Counted from the first letter of the stretch, positions 26,245 through 37,037 are shown. The stretch: DNA of 64,000 nt from Pseudomonas sp. 7P_10.2_Bac1 (GCF_025465935.1 NZ_JANLNV010000005.1:1-64000), one strand, 5' to 3'. A program made the numbers and translations. Notes: generated from the letters alone by a model not told the origin.

Positions 26245-27546
26245 ATGCGCGTTATGGTATTGGGTGGCGGCGTTATCGGGACAGCCAGCGCCTACTATCT
26301 GGCTCGAGCCGGATTCGACGTGGTCGTCGTAGACCGTCAACCCGCCGTGGCAATGGAAACCAGCTTTGCCAACGCTGGCCAGGTTTCCCCCGGCTATGCC
26401 TCACCGTGGGCCGCTCCGGGCGTGCCGCTCAAAGCCATCAAGTGGTTGATGGAACGCCACGCACCGCTGGCGATCAAGGCCACCGGCAACATCGACCAAT
26501 ACCTGTGGATGGCGCAGATGCTGCGCAACTGCACCGCCAGCCGTTACGCCGTGAACAAAGAGCGCATGGTGCGCCTGTCCGAGTACAGCCGCGACTGCCT
26601 CGATGAACTGCGCGCAGAAACCGGCATTGCCTACGAGGCCCGCAACCTCGGGACGACGCAACTGTTCCGCACCCAGGCCCAACTGGACGGCGCGGCCAAA
26701 GACATCGCCGTCCTCAAAGAGTCGGGTGTACCGTTTGAGCTGTTGGACCGTGAAGGCATCGCCCGTGTTGAGCCGGCGCTGGCCAGCGTCACCAATATTC
26801 TGTCCGGCGCCCTGCGCCTGCCGAATGACCAAACCGGCGACTGCCAGATGTTTACCACCCGCCTGGCTGAAATGGCCGTGAAACTGGGTGTCGAATTCCG
26901 CTTCGGCCAAGACATTCAGCGCCTGGACTACGCTGGCGACCGCATCAATGGCGTGATGATCGACGGCAAGCTCGAAACCGCAGACCGTTACGTACTGGCC
27001 TTGGGCAGCTACTCGCCGCAAATGCTCAAGCCGCTGGGTATCAAGGCGCCGGTTTACCCGCTCAAGGGCTACTCGCTGACCATCCCGATCACCAACCCGG
27101 ACATGGCGCCCACCTCGACCATTCTGGACGAGACCTACAAGATCGCGATCACCCGTTTCGACAATCGCATCCGTGTCGGCGGCATGGCCGAGATCGCCGG
27201 TTTTGACCTGTCGCTGAAACAGCAACGGCGCGAAACCCTGGAAATGTGCGTCAACGACCTTTACCCGCAAGGCGGCGACCTGAGCCAGGCCAGCTTCTGG
27301 ACCGGCCTGCGTCCAGCCACGCCGGACGGCACCCCGATTGTGGGTGCGACCCCGTTCAAAAACCTGTTCCTGAACACCGGTCATGGCACACTCGGCTGGA
27401 CCATGGCATGCGGCTCTGGTCGCTTCCTCGCTGACGTGATGGCCAAAAAGACCCCACAAATCAGCGCCGAAGGCCTCGATATTTCTCGTTATGGCAACCA
27501 CCAGGAGACAGCAAAACATGTCAATCCAGCGCCAGCTCACCAATAA
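26245..27546 (+). CDS. dadA: D-amino acid dehydrogenase DadA
   Basis: A membrane-associated FAD enzyme that oxidises D-alanine and other D-amino acids to keto acids. The 433-aa product has the dinucleotide motif [19 protein letters not shown] at residues 4-22, [19 protein letters not shown], and the C-terminal [17 protein letters not shown] and [15 protein letters not shown] start at the ATG at 26245, after AGGGATAAAAAT. It overlaps the RidA-like gene by 29 bp. Confidence 0.96.
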   Translation: MRVMVLGGGVIGTASAYYLARAGFDVVVVDRQPAVAMETSFANAGQVSPGYASPWAAPGVPLKAIKWLMERHAPLAIKATGNIDQYLWMAQMLRNCTASRYAVNKERMVRLSEYSRDCLDELRAETGIAYEARNLGTTQLFRTQAQLDGAAKDIAVLKESGVPFELLDREGIARVEPALASVTNILSGALRLPNDQTGDCQMFTTRLAEMAVKLGVEFRFGQDIQRLDYAGDRINGVMIDGKLETADRYVLALGSYSPQMLKPLGIKAPVYPLKGYSLTIPITNPDMAPTSTILDETYKIAITRFDNRIRVGGMAEIAGFDLSLKQQRRETLEMCVNDLYPQGGDLSQASFWTGLRPATPDGTPIVGATPFKNLFLNTGHGTLGWTMACGSGRFLADVMAKKTPQISAEGLDISRYGNHQETAKHVNPAPAHQ

Positions 27547-27871
27547 CCGCATGAGCCAGATCGTGGCTCATAACGGGACTATTTACCTGTCCGGGCAAGT
27601 CGGCGACGACATGAGCGCAGGTATTGAGCAGCAAACCCGCGAGACCCTGAAAAACATTGAGCACTTGCTGGATCTGGCGGGCACTGACAAAAGCCATCTG
27701 TTGTCCGTGACCATCTATCTCAAAGACATTGATGCCGACTTTGCCGGCATGAACAGCGTGTGGGATGCGTGGTTGCCAAAAGGCGTGCAACCGGCCCGTG
27801 CCACCGTTGAAGCCAAACTGTGCGAGCCAGAAATCCTGGTTGAGTTGTCCGTTGTAGCCGCATTGGCATAA
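27518..27871 (+). CDS. RidA family enamine/imine deaminase
   Basis: A 117-aa YjgF/YER057c/UK114-type protein. It has the family pattern YLSGQVGDD (about 22), [13 protein letters not shown] and VTIYLKDI, and a catalytic-type Arg in [11 protein letters not shown] (about 97). It would hydrolyse reactive imines released by DadA, which explains its place inside the dad operon. The ATG at 27518 follows CCAGGAGA inside the 3' end of dadA. A terminator follows. Confidence 0.9.
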   Translation: MSIQRQLTNNRMSQIVAHNGTIYLSGQVGDDMSAGIEQQTRETLKNIEHLLDLAGTDKSHLLSVTIYLKDIDADFAGMNSVWDAWLPKGVQPARATVEAKLCEPEILVELSVVAALA

Positions 27872-27900
27872 CGTCACCGCTGTTATCAAAGTCCCTCTTG

Positions 27901-27943
27901 CGGTGCGGTACGCGGTTAACACCTCGGTACGCACCGTTTTTTT
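27901..27943 (+). terminator. terminator between the RidA gene and dadX
   Basis: CGGTGCG (27901-27907) pairs with CGCACCG (27930-27936), followed by seven T. It would attenuate rather than block dadX if the genes share a promoter. Confidence 0.75.
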
Positions 27944-27971
27944 ATTCAATTGCCGTTAGAAGCCTGCCGCC

Positions 27972-29045
27972 ATGCGCCCAGCCCGTGCCCTGATCGACCT
28001 TCAAGCCCTGCGACATAACTACCAACTGGCCCGTGAAGTAACGGGGGCCAAGGCCCTCGCGGTGATCAAGGCCGATGCCTATGGCCACGGCGCCGTCCGG
28101 TGCGCCCAGGCCCTGGAAGCCGAGACCGATGGTTTTGCTGTCGCCTGTATCGAAGAAGCTCTGGAACTGCGCGCCGCCGGCATACGGGCACCGATCCTGC
28201 TGCTCGAAGGTTTTTTTGAAGCCGATGAACTGCCACTGATCGTCGAGCATGACTTCTGGTGCGTCGTGCAATCACTGTGGCAACTGGAAGCAATTGAGCA
28301 GGCCCAATTGGCTAAGCCGATTCAGGTCTGGCTGAAAGTCGACACAGGCATGCACCGCGTCGGCCTGCACCCAAGCGAGTACAAATCCGCTTACCAACGC
28401 CTGCAAGCCAGCGACAAAGTGGCGAAGATCGTACTGATGAGCCACTTCGCCCGTGCCGATGAACTGGACAGCCTGCGTAGCGTCGAACAAGTGGCTGTGT
28501 TCCTGGCGGCCCGTGATGATTTGTCTGCCGAAGTCAGCTTGCGCAATTCACCTGCCATTCTTGGTTGGCCAAGCGTGCCGAGCGACTGGGTGCGTCCCGG
28601 CCTGATGCTCTACGGCGCCACTCCATTTGAACAAGATCATCCGCTGGCCGCACGCCTGCAACCGGTGATGACCCTGGAGTCCAAAGTCATTGGCGTGCGT
28701 GAACTGCCCGCCGGTGAGCCGGTGGGTTATGGCGCAAAATTCATTACCCCCAAACCGATGCGCATCGGCGTGGTTGCCATGGGCTATGCCGACGGCTACC
28801 CGCGTCATGCACCGACCGGCACGCCGGTATTGGTGGCGGGCCAGCGCAGCCAATTGCTGGGCCGGGTCTCGATGGACATGCTGTGCATCGACCTGACGGA
28901 CGTGCCCGAGGCAGGTCTGGGCTCGACCGTTGAGTTGTGGGGCAAAAACATTCTCGCCAGCGAAGTCGCCGAAAAAGCGGAAACCATTCCCTATCAGATT
29001 TTTTGCAACCTGAAACGAGTGCCACGCCTCTATTCCGGTAGCTGA
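27972..29045 (+). CDS. dadX: alanine racemase (catabolic type)
   Basis: A PLP enzyme interconverting L- and D-alanine so that DadA can oxidise the D-form. The 357-aa product has the PLP-lysine motif [11 protein letters not shown] (Lys about 33), a substrate-binding segment MHRVGL and the catalytic Tyr region (VGYGAKF, about 252). The dadA-ridA-dadX order supports the catabolic DadX over the biosynthetic Alr. Confidence 0.95.
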   Translation: MRPARALIDLQALRHNYQLAREVTGAKALAVIKADAYGHGAVRCAQALEAETDGFAVACIEEALELRAAGIRAPILLLEGFFEADELPLIVEHDFWCVVQSLWQLEAIEQAQLAKPIQVWLKVDTGMHRVGLHPSEYKSAYQRLQASDKVAKIVLMSHFARADELDSLRSVEQVAVFLAARDDLSAEVSLRNSPAILGWPSVPSDWVRPGLMLYGATPFEQDHPLAARLQPVMTLESKVIGVRELPAGEPVGYGAKFITPKPMRIGVVAMGYADGYPRHAPTGTPVLVAGQRSQLLGRVSMDMLCIDLTDVPEAGLGSTVELWGKNILASEVAEKAETIPYQIFCNLKRVPRLYSGS

Positions 29046-29120
29046 TGGCGTGTATGCAAAATGCAGGGCCGACTGGGTCTCCAGGTTTGAAGTCAAAGTG
29101 TTGTAAATACTGAACACTAT

Positions 29121-29133
29121 CGCCATGATGGCG
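29121..29133. promoter_or_regulatory. short palindrome upstream of pauR
   Basis: CGCCATGATGGCG is a perfect inverted repeat with six-base arms, 40 bp before the pauR start. It is placed like an autoregulatory operator; which protein binds is unknown. Confidence 0.35.
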
Positions 29134-29172
29134 CCATCTTGACCTGAATCTGATCCCTGGGAGGCTCCTGCA

Positions 29173-29721
29173 TTGGACGTCGGTGAACGACTGCAATCCA
29201 TCCGCAAAATTAAAGGTTTGTCACAGCGCGAGCTGGCCAAGCGCGCCGGCGTGACCAACAGCACCATTTCGATGATCGAAAAGAACAGCGTGAGCCCATC
29301 CATAAGCTCCCTGAGAAAAGTGCTGAGTGGCATTCCCATGTCTATGGTCGAATTCTTTTCCGAAGAGATTCTTCAAGAGAAACCGACCCAGATTGTCTAC
29401 AAAGCCAATGAGCTGATCGACATCTCCGATGGCGCGGTGACCATGAAACTGGTCGGCCGGGCACACCCGAGCCGGGCCATCGCCTTTCTCAACGAAATTT
29501 ATCCGCCGGGTGCTGACACCGGGGATGAAATGCTGACCCACGAAGGCGAAGAAACCGGGATCCTCGTCGAGGGCCGCCTCGAGTTGACGGTCGGCCTGGA
29601 AACGTTCGTGCTTGAAGCCGGCGACAGCTACTACTTCGAAAGCTCGAAACCGCACCGTTTCCGCAATCCGTTCGACGTGGCGGCGCGACTAATCAGCGCA
29701 GCCACCCCCGCGAATTTCTAA
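29173..29721 (+). CDS. pauR: XRE-cupin transcriptional regulator PauR-like
   Basis: A 182-aa regulator with an N-terminal XRE HTH (LSQRELAKRAGVTNSTISMIE, about 17-37) and a C-terminal cupin domain (EIYPPGADTGDEMLTHEGEE, about 110-130). In P. aeruginosa the gene at this position next to dadX is PauR, a repressor of polyamine catabolism. The start is a TTG (MDVGERLQSIRK) 7 bp after GGGAGG. Identity is from synteny and the conserved N-terminus. Confidence 0.88.
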   Translation: MDVGERLQSIRKIKGLSQRELAKRAGVTNSTISMIEKNSVSPSISSLRKVLSGIPMSMVEFFSEEILQEKPTQIVYKANELIDISDGAVTMKLVGRAHPSRAIAFLNEIYPPGADTGDEMLTHEGEETGILVEGRLELTVGLETFVLEAGDSYYFESSKPHRFRNPFDVAARLISAATPANF

Positions 29722-29889
29722 GAAAAGCGGCGCCCTGCACGACTCTTGCGGCGCCCGCGGTTCTTATTCGCCCCGCCTATTCCCCTTCTAAATTTAGGGT
29801 TGTTTCAGTGCATCAGGCTAATCGGTATACTTTCGCCGCCCGCAAAACCGTGGTTGTGGGCGTGAATAGCCACCATTGAGGGTGTACGC

Positions 29890-30324
29890 GTGAACCTAAT
29901 TATGAAAATGCTGGCCGTACCAGCAACAGTGCTGGCCCTCTGGGCTGCCAACGCCCAAGCGACGTCTGATGATGAGATCGCAAAACGCCTCGAACCGGTC
30001 GGCAAAGTCTGCGTTCAAGGCCAGCCGTGCGCCGGGGGTGGCGCTGGCGTGGCTGCAGCCGGGGGTGAGAGTGCCGGGGGCGGAATGCCTGCCGATGAAA
30101 TCATTGCCAAACACTGCACCGCCTGCCACAGCATCGGCCTGCTAGACGCTCCCAAAATCAATGACACCGCCGCCTGGAAAGCACGTGCCGACAAAGAAGG
30201 CGGCCTGGACGGCCTGCTGGCCAAGGCCATTACCGGCCTCAACGCCATGCCGCCCAAAGGCACCTGCGGCGAATGCAGCGACGCTGAGCTGAAATCCGCC
30301 ATCCAGAAAATGTCCGGCCTGTAG
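29890..30324 (+). CDS. cycB: cytochrome c5 family protein
   Basis: A 144-aa exported monohaem cytochrome. It has a signal peptide (MKMLAVPATVLALWAANAQA), a Gly/Ala-rich linker (about 48-66), the haem motif CTACH (about 77) and the c5-type Cys pair TCGECSD (about 128). The GTG start is preferred because GAGGG lies 7 bp upstream. It is an intact c5 homologue of the gene that is broken at 5340-5614, and could compensate for it. Confidence 0.9.
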   Translation: MNLIMKMLAVPATVLALWAANAQATSDDEIAKRLEPVGKVCVQGQPCAGGGAGVAAAGGESAGGGMPADEIIAKHCTACHSIGLLDAPKINDTAAWKARADKEGGLDGLLAKAITGLNAMPPKGTCGECSDAELKSAIQKMSGL

Positions 30325-30340
30325 CTCCCCGCCGTCTCTT

Positions 30341-30392
30341 ACCTCGCGATGTTTTGATGGTTTAAAAGATCGCGAGGCAAGCTCGCTCCTAC
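30341..30392. repeat. REP palindrome, family B (third copy)
   Basis: CCTCGCGATGTTTTGAT faces AAAAGATCGCGAGGCAAGC and continues to CTCGCTCCTAC, giving one full and one shortened arm, 16 bp after the cytochrome stop. Confidence 0.75.
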
Positions 30393-30481
30393 ACGTTGAA
30401 ACCGTTTGCGCCTTGCTCTTTGCAACCAACTCCAGTCACTCTCGGTCTACTCACCAGACACGGACGTTTTTGGAGGATCAG

Positions 30482-32419
30482 ATGGTGCAATCCTGTTCGA
30501 TCGAGCACGCAGTCGATGAAGCACTGGCTCGCTTGCCTGCACACATTCACTTGGGCTTGCCGCTGGGGCTGGGTAAAGCCAATCGGTTTGTGAATGCGCT
30601 GTATCAGCGCATCAAGCAACTGCCCGAACGCCAACTGACGATCTACACCGCCTTGAGCCTTGGGCGACCGCCACTGGGCGACGGCCTGCAAAAGCGCTTT
30701 CTGCAACCCTTCGTAGACCGCGTGTTTGGCGACTATATCGAGCTGGACTACCTCGCCGATCTGCATCACGACAGCCTGCCGCACAACATTCGCGTCGAAC
30801 AGTTCTTCATGCAGCCGGGCAGCTTGCTCAACAGCCCACCGGCGCAGCAGGATTACGTCAGCAGCAACTACAGCCACGCGGCCCGCGACATCAACGCCCA
30901 CGGCCTCAACCTGGTGGCGCAACTGGTCGCCCGCGACCCGCAAACCCCCAGCCGACTGAGCCTGAGCTGCAACCCTGACATCACCCTCGACCTGCTGCCG
31001 ATGCTCGCCAAACGCCGGGCGGCAGGGGAAACCATTCTCATGTTCGGCCAAGTACACAGCGACTTGCCCTACATGCCCGGTGATTCAGAACTCGATGCAG
31101 ACGATTTTGACCTGCTGATCGAAGACGAAGAGCGCACCACGCTGTTTTCCACGCCCAGCATGCCGGTCAACCTGCAAGACCACTTTATTGGCCACCATGC
31201 CAGCACGCTGATCCGGGACGGCGGCACCTTGCAGATTGGCATCGGTTCGATGGGCGATGCACTGACCGCTTCTTTGCTGGCACGCCAGGCCGACAGCGAC
31301 GGCTATCGCGCCTTGCTCGACGACCTCGATCTTTCACCGTGGCGCAACCTGATTGAACGCGAAGGCGGGATCGAGCCCTTTGCCCAGGGCCTGTATGGCT
31401 GCAGCGAAATGTTTGTGCACGGGCTGATGGTCTTGGCCGATGCGGGCATTGTGCGGCGCAAGGTCTACCCCGACATTGAACGCCAGACCCAGGCCAATGC
31501 GGGCACCCTGGACGAAAGCCAGCACACCGACGGCGTCAGCGTTCATGGCGGTTTTCTGCTGGGCCCGCAGGATTTTTACCAGCGTCTCAACGCGCTACCT
31601 CGCAGCAAGCGCGCCGAATTCAACATGACTGCCATCAGCTTCATCAACGAGCTATACGGCCAGGAAGCGCTCAAACGCCTGCAACGCCGTGATGCCCGCT
31701 TTGTGAACAGCGCGTTCACCATGACCTTGCTGGGCGCCGGTGTGGCGGATCAGTTGGAGGATGGCCGGGTACTCAGTGGAGTAGGGGGGCAATACAACTT
31801 TGTGGCCCAGGCTCATGCACTGCACGATGCGCGCTCGGTCATCATCCTGCGCAGTTGGCGTGAGTCCGGCGGCGAAGTCAGCTCCAACATTGTCTGGGAA
31901 TACGGCCACTGCACAATCCCGCGCCATCTGCGCGACATCGTGGTCACCGAGTATGGGATTGCCGACCTGCGCGGCAAGACGGATCGGCAGGTCATCGAGG
32001 CGCTGCTCAATATCACCGACTCACGCTTCCAGGCCGACCTGATCGTGCAGGCACAGCAAATCGGCAAATTGCCCAACGACTTTTGCCTGGACCCACGCTT
32101 TGCCGACAACAGCCCGGAGCGCTTGCAGGCCATTGCCGCCCGCCATCCGCATTTATTCAGCGAGTACCCGCTGGGCAGCGATTTCAGCGCGCAGGAGCAA
32201 GACCTGCTGCGAGCCTTGAATTGGCTCAAGAGCAAATTCAAACTCACGCAGATCTACAAGCTCGGCAAGGCCACGCTCGAAGCGCCCTCGCCGCAGGCGT
32301 TCCCTGAACACCTGGCGCGCATGAACCTGACCGACCCGGACGGCCTGCGCGAAGAGGTGTTTCAGCGCGTGTTGCTGGCGGGTTTGCAGGCAACCACCAA
32401 ACCGCACAAACAACCCTGA
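30482..32419 (+). CDS. acetyl-CoA hydrolase/transferase family protein
   Basis: A 645-aa CoA-transferase-fold protein. The C-terminal acetyl-CoA hydrolase/transferase domain shows GGQYNFVAQAHALHDARS (about 440) and SNIVWEYGHCTIPRHLRDIVVTEYGIADLRGKT (about 475). It is longer than classical Ach1 enzymes, with extra N-terminal sequence and a C-terminal tail. ATG 30482 follows TTGGAGGATCAG. The CoA acceptor cannot be predicted. A family-A REP follows. Confidence 0.82.
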   Translation: MVQSCSIEHAVDEALARLPAHIHLGLPLGLGKANRFVNALYQRIKQLPERQLTIYTALSLGRPPLGDGLQKRFLQPFVDRVFGDYIELDYLADLHHDSLPHNIRVEQFFMQPGSLLNSPPAQQDYVSSNYSHAARDINAHGLNLVAQLVARDPQTPSRLSLSCNPDITLDLLPMLAKRRAAGETILMFGQVHSDLPYMPGDSELDADDFDLLIEDEERTTLFSTPSMPVNLQDHFIGHHASTLIRDGGTLQIGIGSMGDALTASLLARQADSDGYRALLDDLDLSPWRNLIEREGGIEPFAQGLYGCSEMFVHGLMVLADAGIVRRKVYPDIERQTQANAGTLDESQHTDGVSVHGGFLLGPQDFYQRLNALPRSKRAEFNMTAISFINELYGQEALKRLQRRDARFVNSAFTMTLLGAGVADQLEDGRVLSGVGGQYNFVAQAHALHDARSVIILRSWRESGGEVSSNIVWEYGHCTIPRHLRDIVVTEYGIADLRGKTDRQVIEALLNITDSRFQADLIVQAQQIGKLPNDFCLDPRFADNSPERLQAIAARHPHLFSEYPLGSDFSAQEQDLLRALNWLKSKFKLTQIYKLGKATLEAPSPQAFPEHLARMNLTDPDGLREEVFQRVLLAGLQATTKPHKQP

Positions 32420-32421
32420 CC

Positions 32422-32452
32422 CTGTAGTCGCTGCCGCAGGCTGCGGCTACAG
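32422..32452. repeat. REP element, family A (third copy)
   Basis: CTGTAG and CTACAG ends enclose CGCTGCCGCAGGCTGCGG. It lies between the convergent hydrolase-family gene and xpt. Confidence 0.65.
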
Positions 32453-32465
32453 ATAGCGCGGGTAT

Positions 32466-33059
<594 letters not shown>

Positions 33060-33095
33060 CTATGCGCTGAAGGTAGAGTAAAAAAGTAGTCGATT

Positions 33096-35105
33096 TTAGC
33101 GTTTTAACATCGCGCGTATATCGGCCAGTGCCGTATTTCCGCGAACCGCTTTCACTTCGGTGGGGGTGTCGTCGTTGCCTTCCCAGACCAGATCGTCCGC
33201 GGGCAACTCGTCAAGGAAGCGGCTCGGCGCACAATCAATGATCTCGCCGTATTGCTTGCGCTTGGCCGCGAAGGTAAACGCCAGCGTCTGACGTGCGCGG
33301 GTAATGCCCACGTACGCCAGTCGGCGCTCTTCCTCGATGGTGTCGGCTTCGATACTGGAACGGTGCGGCAGGATCTCTTCTTCCATGCCCATGATGAACA
33401 CGTAAGGGAACTCCAGGCCCTTGGAAGCATGCAGCGTCATCATCTGCACGCCTTCGGCGCCTTCTTCCTCTTCTTGCTGGCGCTCGAGCATGTCGCGCAA
33501 CACCAGCTTGCCGATGGCTTCTTCGACGGTCATGGCGCCGTCTTCGTCCTTCTCGAGGGTGTTTTTCAACGCCTCGACCAGAAACCAGACGTTGGACATG
33601 CGGTAATCCGCCGCTTTGTCACTGGAGCTGTTGGTGCGCAGCCAGTTCTCGTAGTCGATGTCCATGATCATGCTGCGCAGCGCGGCAATCGGGTCTTCGC
33701 CCGCGCAGTGCTCGCGCACGCGGTCCATAAACCGTTTGAAACGCACCAGGCGATCGGTAAACCGGGCGTCCAGATGTTCGCCCAGACCGATTTCATCTGT
33801 CGCCGCGTACATCGAGATTTTGCGCTCGGTGGCGTAGTTACCCAGTTTTTCCAGCGTGGTCGAACCGATTTCACGCCGTGGGACGTTGATGACCCGCAAG
33901 AAGGCATTGTCGTCATCCGGGTTCACGATCAGCCGGAAGTAGGCCATCAGGTCTTTGACTTCCTGACGCCCAAAAAAGCTGTTACCGCCCGAGAGACGGT
34001 AAGGGATCTGGTGATGCTGCAACTTCAGCTCGATCAGCTTTGCCTGATAGTTGCCGCGATACAAAATCGCAAAATCGCTGTAAGGCCGGTCTGTGCGCAA
34101 GTGCAGGGTCAGGATTTCGACCGCCACGCGCTCGGCTTCGGCGTCTTCATTGCGGCAACGAATGACGCGGATTTCATCGCCATGGCCCATTTCACTCCAC
34201 AGCTGCTTCTCGAACGCGTGTGGATTATTGGAAATCAGCACGTTGGCGCAGCGCAGAATACGGCTGGTGGAGCGGTAGTTCTGCTCCAGCATCACCACTT
34301 TCAGGGACGGGTAATCGTCCTTGAGCAACATCAGGTTTTCCGGACGGGCGCCGCGCCAGGCGTAGATCGACTGGTCATCGTCACCCACCACGGTGAACTG
34401 GTTACGGCTGCCGATGAGGTATTTGACCAGCAAATACTGGCTGGCGTTGGTGTCCTGGTATTCGTCCACCAACAGGTAGCGCACCTTGTTCTGCCACTTC
34501 TCCAGAATATCGGCGTGCTCTTCAAACAGCTTCACCGGCAGCAGGATCAGGTCATCAAAGTCCACCGCGTTGTAGGCCTTGAGTGTGCGCTGGTAGTGGG
34601 TGTAGACAATGGCCGCCGTCTGTTCCTTGGGGTTACGGGCATTTTCCAGGGCCTGGGGCGGCAGGATCAGGTCGTTTTTCCACGAGCCGATCATGTTCTT
34701 GATTTCATCGACCCCGTCATCACCCGAGTATTCCTTTTGCATGATGTCGGTCATCAGCGCCTTGACGTCGGCCTCGTCAAAGATCGAAAACCCCGGCTTG
34801 TAGCCCAACCGCGCGTGTTCCTTGCGGATGATGTTGAGCCCCAGGTTGTGGAACGTGCTCACCGTCAGCCCGCGGCCTTCACCTTTTTTGAGCAGCGTCC
34901 CGACGCGCTCCTTCATCTCGCGCGCCGCCTTGTTGGTAAAGGTCATGGCGACGATGTACTGGGCACGGATGCCGCAGTTCTGGATAAGGTGCGCGATTTT
35001 TCGGGTAATTACGCTGGTTTTGCCGGAGCCAGCACCGGCGAGCACCAAAAGAGGGCCGCCGACGTAGCTCACGGCTTCTTGCTGCCGGGGATTGAGTCGG
35101 GACAT
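33096..35105 (-). CDS. rep: ATP-dependent DNA helicase Rep
   Basis: A 3'-5' superfamily 1 helicase that clears proteins ahead of replication forks. The 669-aa product has Walker A GAGSGKT (about 22-28), motif II DEYQDTN (about 215), motif III GDDDQSIYAWRGA (about 240) and the C-terminal motif VGITRARQTLAF. I start at the ATG at 35105 (MSRLNPRQQEAVSYVGG), the family start, rather than 67 codons upstream. An EAL-GGDEF gene is divergent from it. Confidence 0.96.
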   Translation of the reverse strand: MSRLNPRQQEAVSYVGGPLLVLAGAGSGKTSVITRKIAHLIQNCGIRAQYIVAMTFTNKAAREMKERVGTLLKKGEGRGLTVSTFHNLGLNIIRKEHARLGYKPGFSIFDEADVKALMTDIMQKEYSGDDGVDEIKNMIGSWKNDLILPPQALENARNPKEQTAAIVYTHYQRTLKAYNAVDFDDLILLPVKLFEEHADILEKWQNKVRYLLVDEYQDTNASQYLLVKYLIGSRNQFTVVGDDDQSIYAWRGARPENLMLLKDDYPSLKVVMLEQNYRSTSRILRCANVLISNNPHAFEKQLWSEMGHGDEIRVIRCRNEDAEAERVAVEILTLHLRTDRPYSDFAILYRGNYQAKLIELKLQHHQIPYRLSGGNSFFGRQEVKDLMAYFRLIVNPDDDNAFLRVINVPRREIGSTTLEKLGNYATERKISMYAATDEIGLGEHLDARFTDRLVRFKRFMDRVREHCAGEDPIAALRSMIMDIDYENWLRTNSSSDKAADYRMSNVWFLVEALKNTLEKDEDGAMTVEEAIGKLVLRDMLERQQEEEEGAEGVQMMTLHASKGLEFPYVFIMGMEEEILPHRSSIEADTIEEERRLAYVGITRARQTLAFTFAAKRKQYGEIIDCAPSRFLDELPADDLVWEGNDDTPTEVKAVRGNTALADIRAMLKR

Positions 35106-35300
35106 GACGGAATTAAAGATCGCTTGCAAAAAGGGCGGGCATTTTAACAGGCTGAGCAGATATTGCTGCCACTCTGCGACAGTGTGACGTAACCCTCTAT
35201 CTAAATTTGCCGCTTTTGTTACTTTGCCGCAGGATACCTGAGCGTTTAAGTCGGCTGTTCGATCAGCGTTTCCTGGGTGTATTTGATAACGGCTGTCATT

Positions 35301-35318
35301 TGCCATTACTTAATGGCA
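35301..35318. promoter_or_regulatory. 18-bp near-perfect palindrome upstream of the GGDEF-EAL gene
   Basis: TGCCATTACTTAATGGCA has two 8-base inverted arms with a 2-base centre, 49 bp before the start of the c-di-GMP gene and about 200 bp from rep. Such symmetry fits a dimeric regulator site. The protein is unknown. Confidence 0.45.
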
Positions 35319-35366
35319 CGTCATAATGCCTACCGCCTGAATTTATGCAGAGTCTAGGGAGCTAGC

Positions 35367-37037
35367 TTGTCTACGCCTGTTGAACCCTTGCGTTTGCTGC
35401 TACTGGCCAAAGAGCCGACTTGGGCAGCGTTATTGCGCGAGTGTCTGGCACCCATGGGAAACACGGCCGTCGTGATATGTGCGCCGAGCTGGGAGTCGGT
35501 TAGTTTTCTATTTGAAAACACTCAAAACGCACTGCTCCTGACCACTCCCGCCCTGCAACCCGCAGCCGGGCAATGCCGCTTATCTACCGTTTTGTTACTG
35601 GACGCCGAGCCTGATTCGCCCCCGCATGGCGTCAGCGACTGGCTGGTCCGCCCGACCCTGAACACCGACGTGCTGCGCCGTAGCCTGCGCCATGTGCGCG
35701 AGCGCAGCGTGCTCGAACACACACTGCATTGCCTGGCAGAAGAAGACCCGCTGACCGGCATTGCCAACCGTCAAGGCTTCCAGGCCCTGCTCGCAGTACG
35801 GCTGGCAGAGAACGATGGCCACGGCGTCGCGTTGGGGCACTTGGACCTCGACAACTTTCGCCACGCCAATGATGCGCTGGGGCATCAGGCAGGCGACCGC
35901 CTGATCCTGCAAGTGGTGGCACGCCTTAAAAGCCAGCTTGAGGCCTGCGATCGGTTGGCACGCTTGGGCAGCGACGAATTCGCCTTGCTGATCGACACCC
36001 GCCGCGCTCCTGAGCGCGCCGCCTGGATGGCCGAACGTATTACCGAGATCATGGCCGAGTCTTACTGGATAGACGGCGAAAGCCTATTGATTGGCTGCAG
36101 CCTGGGCATTGCTCACGCGCGCGCCAACGCCGGCGCAGATCCGTTGATGTGGCATGCGCACATTGCCATGCAGCAGGCCAAAAGCACTCAGGGCTGCACG
36201 TATCACGTGTTCGACGAGCGCATCAATCGCAATGCCCGCAGCCTCGCCGACCTGGAAAGTGAGTTGCGTCGAGCGCTGCGCCGTGACGAACTGGAATTGC
36301 ACTACCAGCCGCGTCTGGAATTGGGCACGGGCCTGATTGTCGGCGTCGAAGCCTTGGTGCGCTGGCGTCATGGAGAGCGCGGCCTGCTGGCCCCAAGTGA
36401 GTTCGTGCCGCTGGCCGAGCAAAGCGGGCTGATCGTGCCACTGGGGTATTGGGTCATTTCTCGCGCGCTGAGCGATATGCAACGGCTACGCGAACACGGC
36501 CTGACAGCCCTGCACATGGCCGTGAACCTGTCGTTCCGCCAGTTCCAGGACAGCCAATTGCTGTCGACCCTCAGCCGCTTGATCAGCGAGCACGGGATTG
36601 ACGCTCAATGGCTGGAGTTTGAGCTGACCGAAACCGCTGTCATGCGCCGCAGTGACATGGTCAAACAGACCATGGACGCCTTGGGCCGTTTGGGCGTGCG
36701 CTTCTCGCTGGATGACTTCGGTACTGGCTTCTCATCGTTTGTGCATCTCAACAGCTTGCCCATCGCGCTGCTGAAAATTGACCGAAGCTTTGTCGGCGGC
36801 ATGGAAGAGCGCGAAGAAAACCGCAAGCTGGTCCACGCGATGATCAACCTGGCGCAGAACCTACAACTGCAGGTGGTCGCCGAAGGCGTGGAAACCCGTG
36901 AGCAACTGGCGCTTTTGCGCGAGTTTGGCTGCGATCAGGTGCAAGGCTACTTGATCAGCAAACCGCTACCGATGCCTGAACTGATTGATTTTTTGGCGTT
37001 GGGCCACTCCGCCGCGGCGTCGAGCGCAGCCCTGTAG
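35367..37037 (+). CDS. GGDEF-EAL protein, probable c-di-GMP phosphodiesterase (ProE-like)
   Basis: A 556-aa soluble protein with a receiver-like N-terminus (about 1-115), a degenerate GGDEF domain (site GSDEF, about 205) and a C-terminal EAL domain (about 300-545). The EAL catalytic set looks complete: VEALVRW, MAVNLSFRQ, ELTETAVM, LDDFGTG, LLKIDRSF and VAEGVET. It therefore probably degrades c-di-GMP, with the GGDEF part regulatory. The start is a TTG at 35367. Position beside rep matches P. aeruginosa ProE. Confidence 0.9.
   Translation: MSTPVEPLRLLLLAKEPTWAALLRECLAPMGNTAVVICAPSWESVSFLFENTQNALLLTTPALQPAAGQCRLSTVLLLDAEPDSPPHGVSDWLVRPTLNTDVLRRSLRHVRERSVLEHTLHCLAEEDPLTGIANRQGFQALLAVRLAENDGHGVALGHLDLDNFRHANDALGHQAGDRLILQVVARLKSQLEACDRLARLGSDEFALLIDTRRAPERAAWMAERITEIMAESYWIDGESLLIGCSLGIAHARANAGADPLMWHAHIAMQQAKSTQGCTYHVFDERINRNARSLADLESELRRALRRDELELHYQPRLELGTGLIVGVEALVRWRHGERGLLAPSEFVPLAEQSGLIVPLGYWVISRALSDMQRLREHGLTALHMAVNLSFRQFQDSQLLSTLSRLISEHGIDAQWLEFELTETAVMRRSDMVKQTMDALGRLGVRFSLDDFGTGFSSFVHLNSLPIALLKIDRSFVGGMEEREENRKLVHAMINLAQNLQLQVVAEGVETREQLALLREFGCDQVQGYLISKPLPMPELIDFLALGHSAAASSAAL

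Noticed and set aside
33252..35147. A 631-codon open frame opposite rep
   Set aside because: It is a shadow of the GC-rich rep gene on the other strand; its composition (His/Val/Gln-rich) fits no family, and rep has every helicase motif.
35293..35299. Pho-box half site CTGTCAT
   Set aside because: Only one repeat is present; a PhoB site needs two direct repeats with 4-bp spacing.
35314..35330. Sigma54-like TGGCACGTCATAATGCC upstream of the GGDEF-EAL gene
   Set aside because: The GG and GC are separated by eleven bases instead of the required ten; part of it belongs to the palindrome.
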